A stretch of DNA of 13,993 nucleotides, taken from the NCBI GenBank assembly GCA_002482685.1, contig DLGL01000110.1, positions 13,448-27,440 on the forward strand, read 5' to 3'. How positions within the stretch are numbered: position 1 is the stretch's first letter; each line of letters starts with the position of its first letter. Source of the stretch: Bacteriovoracaceae bacterium UBA7695. Lineage in GTDB: Bacteria > Bdellovibrionota > Bacteriovoracia > Bacteriovoracales > Bacteriovoracaceae. The notes beneath the pieces were generated by a model. The model saw nothing but the letters and a program-made list of their open reading frames with translations. It made no database searches and had not been told where the DNA came from. The position numbers and the translations under genes are program-made. Shown piece after piece: positions 7,081-12,346 of this stretch.

Positions 7081-7358
7081 TAAGCTCTCCCTTCCGCCGC
7101 ATTCTGAATTTCTTTAGAATAATTCTTAAGCCATTCAGCTATATCACGAGACTCATGCATAGGCTTTCCATCAATATACAAACAAGGCACTGTACCCTTG
7201 CCAGTATCCTGGATGAGCTTCTGCTTAAACTTTGGATCTTCATGAATGTCTTTAAAAACTACTTTTTCTTCCAGACCAGTAACTCTTAGTGTCTGCATGA
7301 CTAGCTGGCAATACGGACACTGCTCAAAATAATAAAGCTCTAGTTTCTTTTCGCTCAT
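7080..7358 (-). CDS. Glutaredoxin-like thiol-disulfide oxidoreductase
   Basis: The protein has 92 residues and a single thioredoxin fold. The redox motif is CPYC (C14, C17) in YYFEQCPYCQLVM. The cis-proline loop is GTVPCL (P58), and the C-terminal helix begins ESRDIAEWL, as in glutaredoxins and the N-terminal domain of glutathione S-transferases. It would reduce disulfides in the cytoplasm. A longer frame starts at 7409, but that start falls in the terminator stem of the upstream gene, while the ATG at 7358 has AAGGAAGGTG just before it. Hence I use 7358. Its stop overlaps the GTG of the HD gene by one base. No promoter is visible in the 28 bp left between the terminator and the start, so transcription may come from read-through. 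An electron donor role toward ribonucleotide reductase is possible but unproven. Confidence 0.9.
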   Translation of the reverse strand: MSEKKLELYYFEQCPYCQLVMQTLRVTGLEEKVVFKDIHEDPKFKQKLIQDTGKGTVPCLYIDGKPMHESRDIAEWLKNYSKEIQNAAEGRA

Positions 7359-7386
7359 AAAACACCTTCCTTCTTGGTTCCAAATA

Positions 7387-7412
7387 AAAATGGCTCCCGT
7401 AGGAGCCATTTT
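7387..7412 (-). terminator. Intrinsic terminator of the histone-like gene
   Basis: AAAATGGCTCC (7387-7397) and GGAGCCATTTT (7402-7412) form a perfect 11-bp stem with a 4-base loop. On the minus strand the stem is followed by a U-rich run (TTTTTATTTG). It lies 6 bp after the stop codon of the histone-like gene. Confidence 0.9.
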
Positions 7413-7418
7413 CTCTAC

Positions 7419-8039
7419 TTAGTAGTCGTCTTCGTCATCTTCTTCGTCTTCTTCAGTTTTCTTTTTTGGACCTTTTACATATTCGACATCTTCATCTTCT
7501 TCAGACTCTTCATCTACTTCTTCTGGAGAATCAAGACCCTCTTCATAACCCCATCCGTATCCATAGCTGCTTTCATCTTCGTCATCTGCAGCAATATCAG
7601 CGGCCGGTTTTGGCTCTCCCTCTTCCTCTTCATCATCAGTATCAAATTCAGCATCAAGGTCATCGCTGATAGAGTCACTTGTATAATCATCATCAAAAGG
7701 TGCCGTTGCTGCGTGAGCAGGAACTTTACTTACAACCTCAGGGATGACGGCTTTTGATTCTTTTTTTGACTTAGCAGCAGGAGTCGCTTTTGCAGCAGGT
7801 TTTTTTGCAGGAGCTTTTTTAGCTGCAGGCTTTGCTGGTGCTTTTTTTGCCGTCGCTTTCTTTGGCGCTACTTTTTTTGCAGCAGGTTTTTTTGCTGTTG
7901 TTTTGGCCGCAACTTTTTTAGCAGGAGCTTTTTTTACTGGTGCTTTTTTTGCTGGCGCTTTTTTGGCCGGTGCTTTCTTAGCAGGGGCTTTTTTTGCTGG
8001 TGCTTTTTTTGTAACTTTTTTGGTCTTTTTCGATGCCAC
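7419..8039 (-). CDS. Histone H1-like protein with basic Lys/Ala/Pro repeats and an acidic tail, GTG start
   Basis: This is a 206-residue, strongly charge-segregated protein. Residues 1-97 are Lys/Ala/Pro-rich, including six tandem KKAPA/KKAPV pentapeptides (11-40), as in eukaryotic H1 tails and bacterial H1-like proteins such as chlamydial Hc2 and other lysine-rich nucleoid proteins. A short linker (98-114) leads to an acidic region (116-206) with runs of Asp/Glu and a YGYGWGYEEG patch (159-168). DNA binding by the basic half is likely. The acidic half could tune or shield it. The GTG at 8039 is chosen over the ATG at 8135 because AAGGA lies 6 nt upstream of it and a promoter (8082-8111) sits inside the longer reading frame. 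The repeats make this a low-complexity sequence, so homology claims are weak. A terminator follows. Confidence 0.82.
   Translation of the reverse strand: MASKKTKKVTKKAPAKKAPAKKAPAKKAPAKKAPVKKAPAKKVAAKTTAKKPAAKKVAPKKATAKKAPAKPAAKKAPAKKPAAKATPAAKSKKESKAVIPEVVSKVPAHAATAPFDDDYTSDSISDDLDAEFDTDDEEEEGEPKPAADIAADDEDESSYGYGWGYEEGLDSPEEVDEESEEDEDVEYVKGPKKKTEEDEEDDEDDY
7920..8009 (-). repeat. Six tandem 15-bp coding repeats (KKAPA/KKAPV)
   Basis: Six head-to-tail 15-bp units encode KKAPA (five) or KKAPV (one). The units are similar but vary at wobble positions, and most contain an A6-A7 run on the coding strand. Unit number could vary between strains by slippage. Confidence 0.85.
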
Positions 8040-8081
8040 AAAAGATCCTTTTGCTATGAAGGGGTGATTTGAGATCTCTCG

Positions 8082-8111
8082 ATTATAGTGGGTGAGGCCC
8101 CCTAATTTCAA
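8082..8111 (-). promoter_or_regulatory. Promoter of the histone-like gene
   Basis: Read on the minus strand, TTGAAA (8111-8106) and the consensus TATAAT (8087-8082) are 18 bp apart. The predicted start near 8075 gives a 5' leader of about 36 nt carrying AAGGA before the GTG at 8039. The promoter lies just after the TadE/G-like stop codon, so the gene can be expressed alone. Confidence 0.8.
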
Positions 8112-8118
8112 GTCAGGA

Positions 8119-10878
8119 TTAGTAACGAATTTCATCCTCTCTCAGAGTGGCATCCTCGAGAGCATTCACAAAAGACGACTTAGATTCAGAATTGGAACTG
8201 TTAGTTAAGTTACCTTCAGAGTAGATGGGAAAATTCTTGATCCGATCGTCATAGTATCCGCCGCTTTGCACCGAGTCAAGACTGACTAACTTAGTGGAGT
8301 AGAAGTTTCGACGCATAAGTTCTCTGTGGGGAGGAAAGCCTGGCGGGGGACTTAATTCGCCGTTCATGCCGATTCCATTATAAGGACCTGGCATATAAGC
8401 AGAAAAGAGCCGTTTAATCATGCCCCCAGGGAAGTTCGAAGCTGTTAGCGAGTATTCCATCTTGTAATGAGTTGGACTGTAAGTAGGGTCAGAGGCCGAA
8501 GAGGCGTAATATTGTCTAAGAAGTTCAACCATGGGAACTGGACAGCCATTTTCGTCCTGCATTTTTTTAAACGAAAAATCAGAATGACCGTAATAAAAAT
8601 GCCAAAACTGTCCCGAGAGACTATTGCAGGTCTTTGGAAAACCAGTGATGTGAAGATCATCAGGGATTTTAGAAAAGTCAGCCTTCGAGGATAGATCTGG
8701 GATATCGATATCTGAAATTCTCAGTCCCGCTTTTTTATAGAGCTGGATAGCTCCCGAAGCTGCTTTTGACGCTTCAAAGGCTGTTTTATAGGTCTGAATA
8801 GCGGCGCTATTCAGAGAGCGCACATAATTTTCCATTGCAGGATGCTGTGAGCGCATGAAATCTACTGTCGCGCTCAAAACTTCAGAGGAAGTTTTGTACC
8901 AAAGGTCTTTCTGATTTGTTCCTTCCTGGTACAAGGGCGCGTAAATTTCCATCCTGTAATTTCGTACTGTGAATTGATCTGGCAAATCACTTACGTCTAC
9001 CCCGGGACCTTTCATGGATCCCCAGGAATCTACACCTAGCTGTTGATTCACATCAAAGGGAGTTGGGATGAGATAATTGGCCGCCTCATACATCGTTGCT
9101 CCACGGACTCTTTGGACCTGCGCCACAAGTTGTGCTTGAGTAACAGTATCTCCGATATCGCCGCGAAATTTATCAAACTGACTATGATTCATAAGTCCCA
9201 CTGGCTTCCAGGAAGACTCTTTCTGCTTAGGCTGAATGACGTTTACATCATCAGATTCGTGAGTGTAATTTTTAGCATCAAAATCATTTATAGATTCAAA
9301 GTCATAAACTAAATTTGGAATTCCGAATTGAACATCAGACGTAGTACTCTGGCCACCGATTGGATCATCAGAATTGAGTACCCAGAATGGGCGAGTCGAG
9401 CTGATGTTTATTGGCAGGGGTGCTCCTGGTCCAAATTCACCTTCATCTAATTTTTTGTCATCCAAAAATCGGTTGTAAGTTCCTACGACATCCAAAGCAG
9501 AAAAATAAGGGACTGATCGTTTTTTATCTTTCCGGGCGTAAGCGAGATTGTTTCTTTCAGTAAAGAGTTTAGGTCCTATGCGTCCGCCGGCGGGTTTCGC
9601 GGCGGCATAAGCAGTTAACTTGATTTTATCGGCCGAGAATGGATTAAACATTCCTTCGAATTCGGCTTGTCCTCGGATTGCATAGTAGGTGACAACGTCA
9701 GGATTTTTATAAAATCCCAGAGGGTAACCAGGGACAGGAATGGCGACTTTTGAAATGTCACAAGCCGCTGAGGTTCCCTGTTCTGCACGTCCAACAAAAG
9801 CTGCATAAAATGTGGCCAGATTCACCATCATGAGTTTTAGGTCTACATATCTTTTTTCATGAGTTGTTGATTCACTTGCAGGAATTAAAAGATTGGAACT
9901 TGATGTAGGGGATGAGTTTGAATACGGGGTTGGACTCAGTTCAGTTAGAGTAAATGAGTTTTTCATCTCATCATCGACATGATTCCCTAGATTTCTATAT
10001 CCAGTATAAAAAGCTTTTACGATCCTCTCATTACCCAAAAGAGCATTGTTTGAATAATTATGGATCGGCTCACAGTTACCGATTCCCCCGATGCAAACTG
10101 GCTGCTCTGCGGGGGGACGATTCACAACTTTTTCCAGATTGCGGATTCTCATGGCAAGTTCCATAGCCTTGGGCCAAGCACCCTGACGGTCAGAAAGAAT
10201 CGCCGGACCCTGACCTGCCAGAGACTTATCCATATCATTGGACATTACATTGTAGGCCCATGTGGTAGTGATAAGCATGTTAAGTCGAGATCTCTCAACA
10301 CAGTCATTAAGTTTTGATCCGATCAAAGTATCAACAAAAGAACGGGATGCTTCTTCAGTTCCAGGAATTGAATACCCACCAAATTCTGGAAGACCGGGAA
10401 CAGCAAATCTTTTACACAGGTTTGTTTCTGATGAGGCTATGTGAATGCAGACAGCAGGGAAATTGTAATCATCTTCAGTTGTCGCTCCACTAATAGCATT
10501 TTTATCAGGGGCCAATCTGAAGTCGGTGCACTTTCTGCCATTACATGAAGCTGATTTACCGTGGTCCTGCACCCCAGGGGCATTGAGATTTCCCACAACG
10601 TAGTACTTATACATCCACTCTTTGTAGACGTTTCTCATTTCCCAATTCAGGTAAGCAATTTTTGTGAGTTGACGGGACTGAACAGCGGCACCCGAAAAAG
10701 CTGCAGCATCAGTCGCATTTTGGAGATTAATTTTGGCCTTAACAAAGAGGCCAACGTTAATAACAAACGCAATGATGGTTACAAACACCACCAGGGATGC
10801 AGAAAAAAAGATACTAATCTGTCCCTGCTCAGAGAGTGGCAGGGCCACTATATTGGTTCGTTTTGCCACTAGCGCCAT
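8119..10878 (-). CDS. Large TadE/TadG-like protein with a pilin-like N-terminus
   Basis: This is a 919-residue protein. Its N-terminus, EQGQISIFFSASLVVF then one membrane segment (about 23-48) and FVKAKINLQNATDAAAFSGAA (45-65), matches the TadE/G-like N-terminal domain (PF13400 type), where a short polar leader, a single helix and the LQNATDAAALAGA motif are diagnostic. Classic TadG proteins often carry a von Willebrand A domain afterwards. I see no MIDAS (DxSxS) motif here. Most of the protein (70-919) is an unassigned, Ser/Asn/Tyr-rich exported region with cysteines in its first third, including a close pair in SCNGRKCTDF. It probably sits in the inner membrane with the large part outside the cytoplasm. 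No other tad gene is in the window. The ATG has no clear Shine-Dalgarno sequence, and the in-frame stop 9 bp upstream limits the start. Confidence 0.78.
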   Translation of the reverse strand: MALVAKRTNIVALPLSEQGQISIFFSASLVVFVTIIAFVINVGLFVKAKINLQNATDAAAFSGAAVQSRQLTKIAYLNWEMRNVYKEWMYKYYVVGNLNAPGVQDHGKSASCNGRKCTDFRLAPDKNAISGATTEDDYNFPAVCIHIASSETNLCKRFAVPGLPEFGGYSIPGTEEASRSFVDTLIGSKLNDCVERSRLNMLITTTWAYNVMSNDMDKSLAGQGPAILSDRQGAWPKAMELAMRIRNLEKVVNRPPAEQPVCIGGIGNCEPIHNYSNNALLGNERIVKAFYTGYRNLGNHVDDEMKNSFTLTELSPTPYSNSSPTSSSNLLIPASESTTHEKRYVDLKLMMVNLATFYAAFVGRAEQGTSAACDISKVAIPVPGYPLGFYKNPDVVTYYAIRGQAEFEGMFNPFSADKIKLTAYAAAKPAGGRIGPKLFTERNNLAYARKDKKRSVPYFSALDVVGTYNRFLDDKKLDEGEFGPGAPLPINISSTRPFWVLNSDDPIGGQSTTSDVQFGIPNLVYDFESINDFDAKNYTHESDDVNVIQPKQKESSWKPVGLMNHSQFDKFRGDIGDTVTQAQLVAQVQRVRGATMYEAANYLIPTPFDVNQQLGVDSWGSMKGPGVDVSDLPDQFTVRNYRMEIYAPLYQEGTNQKDLWYKTSSEVLSATVDFMRSQHPAMENYVRSLNSAAIQTYKTAFEASKAASGAIQLYKKAGLRISDIDIPDLSSKADFSKIPDDLHITGFPKTCNSLSGQFWHFYYGHSDFSFKKMQDENGCPVPMVELLRQYYASSASDPTYSPTHYKMEYSLTASNFPGGMIKRLFSAYMPGPYNGIGMNGELSPPPGFPPHRELMRRNFYSTKLVSLDSVQSGGYYDDRIKNFPIYSEGNLTNSSNSESKSSFVNALEDATLREDEIRY

Positions 10879-10946
10879 TTTAGTCGGTTAAACTCGTGAT
10901 TATTACGTCTCCTATTTTGGTATGGCATTTGCGAGGTGTAAAGCAA

Positions 10947-10969
10947 TCCAAAGGGTACCGATCTTTGGA
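10947..10969. repeat. Inverted repeat TCCAAAG / CTTTGGA
   Basis: Seven-base arms (10947-10953 and 10963-10969) are separated by 9 bp that contain GGTACC. This could be an operator for the TadE/G-like gene, whose start lies 69 bp away. Function is not shown. Confidence 0.5.
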
Positions 10970-11047
10970 CGCTGGACGTTTGTTGAACTCGGTATACCTC
11001 TCCTAGCAACCCCACCTTGTTTTTACCCTTCAAATTAATCACCCTCC

Positions 11048-11069
11048 CTAGACAGCGCGGGCTGTCTAG
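11048..11069. repeat. Perfect 9-bp inverted repeat CTAGACAGC / GCTGTCTAG
   Basis: The arms (11048-11056, 11061-11069) flank the tetraloop GCGG. With A11070 bulged, two more G-C pairs (11046-11047 with 11071-11072) extend the stem. No T-run follows on either strand, so it is not a normal terminator. It could be an operator or the core of a structured RNA. Confidence 0.7.
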
Positions 11070-11138
11070 AGGCGCGTCCGCAGGTCTGGGTAGTTAAGAG
11101 GGGCAAAAGTTGCAGGCTCCGAGAATGAGCACCAAATG

Positions 11139-11147
11139 TGATTTAAT
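11139..11147 (+). promoter_or_regulatory. Candidate extended -10 promoter of the zinc-ribbon gene
   Basis: TG-A-TTTAAT (11139-11147) resembles an extended -10 element. No -35 box is evident. The predicted start near 11154 leaves a 13-nt leader that contains AGGAG (11155-11159). Confidence 0.4.
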
Positions 11148-11166
11148 GATGAACAGGAGTATCTAC

Positions 11167-11580
11167 ATGGGCCGAAATTCTCATCAGACATTTAAGCCAA
11201 ATAAGAACGAGAAGACTGAGTGCTTCTGCGCTCTTTGCCGTTCTCCTCGTGTGATCCGTTATTCGCGCCGGCTTATGACTCGTCATTACTTTCAAATTCT
11301 CACTCTCGGATTTGTATTTACCGCTGCCACTTACCCTTGGTTTGGAGTGAAGGGCCTAACTGCCACACCTCTGATCTGGGCGATCTTTGAAAGCATTCAT
11401 AAAACTTTGTACCGCAAAGATTTAAAATGCCCATACTGTGGGTTTGATCCTACTTGGTATAAAAAAGATGTGCGGATGGCGCGCAAACAAGTTGAGGACT
11501 TCCTTAAACAAAATCCAGAGAGTCCAGTGCTGGCCAGAGCGCGAACTGGGCAAGATGCAGCTCAGGACTTTCGCCAGTAA
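11167..11580 (+). CDS. Small membrane protein with split CxxC zinc-ribbon pairs
   Basis: I do not recognise this 137-residue protein as a named family. C21-x2-C24 (in ECFCALCRSPR) and C88-x2-C91 (CPYCGFDP) look like the two knuckles of a zinc ribbon. Between them lie two hydrophobic segments (about 41-59 and 62-78) that would make a membrane hairpin, placing both Cys pairs on the same side, probably the cytoplasm. A charged C-terminal helix follows (VRMARKQVEDFLKQ). The ATG at 11167 has AGGAG with 7-nt spacing. Longer in-frame starts (TTG 11110, ATG 11125) lack such a site. A strong terminator follows, so the gene is probably monocistronic. The paired cysteines suggest metal binding, and the partner is unknown. 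Confidence 0.75.
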   Translation: MGRNSHQTFKPNKNEKTECFCALCRSPRVIRYSRRLMTRHYFQILTLGFVFTAATYPWFGVKGLTATPLIWAIFESIHKTLYRKDLKCPYCGFDPTWYKKDVRMARKQVEDFLKQNPESPVLARARTGQDAAQDFRQ

Positions 11581-11622
11581 AAATTCAGACTCGCATTATA
11601 CCACTTACAATTTCTGCACCTT

Positions 11623-11650
11623 AGGGCCATTTAAAATGGCCCTTTTTTTT
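11623..11650 (+). terminator. Intrinsic terminator after the zinc-ribbon gene
   Basis: AGGGCCATT (11623-11631) pairs with AATGGCCCT (11635-11643) around a three-base loop. The stem runs directly into an 8-T run (11643-11650). This is a typical plus-strand terminator. Confidence 0.92.
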
Positions 11651-11688
11651 CATGCTGAGAGGTCAGGAAAGGAAAGGAAAAAAGCCTT

Positions 11689-11716
11689 TTCACTAAAATA
11701 AAACCTGAGGTATTAA
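11689..11716 (+). promoter_or_regulatory. Possible ssb promoter
   Basis: TTCACT (11689-11694), a 16-bp spacer and TATTAA (11711-11716) lie between the upstream terminator and ssb. The match is moderate and no better pair was found in this 118-bp gap. Confidence 0.35.
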
Positions 11717-11768
11717 GTTGGAATAGTACATAACCTATTTCCTGTATCTCCCATGCGAAGGAGCATTT

Positions 11769-12236
11769 ATGAGCGTAAACAAAGTTATTTTATTAGGTCG
11801 TTTAGGACAAGATCCTGAGTTGAAATACACTCCAGGTGGTGCAGCTGTTTGCAATTTTTCAATGGCAACAACTGAAGCTTGGACAGACAAACAAGGTGCA
11901 AAACAAGAAAAAACTGAATGGCATAGAATTGTTGTTTGGGGAAAACTTGCTGAGCTTTGTAACCAATACCTCGCAAAAGGCCGTCAGGCTTTCGTAGAAG
12001 GTCGCCTTCAAACTCGTTCTTGGGACGATAAAGATGGTTCAAAACGTTACACAACTGAGATCCTTGCCAACACTGTTCAGTTCATTGGTGGAGCAACTGC
12101 TTCTAATGAAAACCGCTCTGCGGGTGGACCAACAACTGACCGTTCTTTCAACCAGGCCCCGGCAACAGAATCTGTGAACCAAGAGTACCAGATCTCTAAC
12201 GACGCTCATTTTGCAGCTGACGATATTCCGTTTTAG
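11769..12236 (+). CDS. ssb: Single-stranded DNA-binding protein
   Basis: SSB coats single-stranded DNA in replication, recombination and repair, and recruits partners through its acidic C-terminal tip. This 155-residue protein has the full OB fold (about 1-110): MSVNKVILLGRLGQDPELKY, then NFSMATTEAW, KTEWHRIVVWGKLAELCNQY, LAKGRQAFVEGRLQTRSW and the strand ending YTTEILANTVQFIGG. A flexible Gly/Ser/Asn/Gln linker (about 110-148) ends in the conserved tip DDIPF. Length and motifs are ordinary for the family, and nothing is broken. The ATG has AAGGAG upstream at good spacing. The gene is flanked by terminators at 11623 and 12268, so it is its own transcription unit. Confidence 0.98.
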   Translation: MSVNKVILLGRLGQDPELKYTPGGAAVCNFSMATTEAWTDKQGAKQEKTEWHRIVVWGKLAELCNQYLAKGRQAFVEGRLQTRSWDDKDGSKRYTTEILANTVQFIGGATASNENRSAGGPTTDRSFNQAPATESVNQEYQISNDAHFAADDIPF

Positions 12237-12267
12237 TCTTTAATTTAGGTAGACCATTCTTCTATAG

Positions 12268-12292
12268 AAAGCCCACGTAAGTGGGCTTTTTT
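12268..12292 (+). terminator. Intrinsic terminator of ssb
   Basis: AAAGCCCAC (12268-12276) pairs with GTGGGCTTT (12281-12289) around a GTAA loop, and T residues continue to 12292. Confidence 0.93.
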
Positions 12293-12331
12293 ATTCCAGA
12301 AGAAATTTCCACCTCCTCCTAAAGCCAGAAG

Positions 12332-12340
12332 TGTTATAAT
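12332..12340 (+). promoter_or_regulatory. Extended -10 promoter of the HD-GYP gene, start site predicted on the ATG
   Basis: TG-T-TATAAT (12332-12340) is a full extended -10 element with a consensus hexamer (12335-12340) and no recognisable -35 box. Placing the last T at -7 puts the transcription start at 12347, the A of the ATG. GGAAGA abuts the ATG with no spacing and cannot serve as a ribosome binding site. Confidence 0.7.
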
Positions 12341-12346
12341 GGAAGA

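Larger units (their letters stand above)
10879..11166. other. Divergent intergenic region with several palindromes
   Basis: This 288-bp gap separates the TadE/G-like gene (minus) from the zinc-ribbon gene (plus). It holds no convincing ORF. It does hold an inverted repeat (10947-10969), the 8-bp palindrome GGTATACC (10991-10998) and a 9-bp-arm hairpin (11048-11069). The 11040-11115 part is GC-richer than the surroundings. Promoters for both flanking genes should be here, but no strong -35/-10 pair is seen on the minus strand. Confidence 0.6.

Noticed and set aside
7359..7409. Extended glutaredoxin start at 7409
   Set aside because: The codon lies in a perfect terminator stem, and the extra residues do not match the family.
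7920..8009. Tandem repeats as a CRISPR or non-coding satellite
   Set aside because: The 15-bp units are contiguous with no spacers, keep the reading frame and encode a regular pentapeptide.
7744..8067. Plus-strand Ala/Phe-rich ORF that looks like a membrane protein
   Set aside because: It is the antisense shadow of the Lys/Ala/Pro repeats, with AAA codons read as Phe. It has no start signal of its own.
11048..11072. Hairpin at 11048-11072 as a rho-independent terminator
   Set aside because: No T-run on either side. The downstream bases are GC-rich.
10947..11110. 4.5S, 6S or tmRNA-like RNA in the intergenic region
   Set aside because: I looked for the conserved SRP RNA and tmRNA end motifs and did not see them. 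Only unassigned palindromes remain.
11110..11166. Earlier starts (TTG 11110, ATG 11125) for the zinc-ribbon gene
   Set aside because: Neither has a ribosome binding site. AGGAG with a 7-nt spacing points to 11167.
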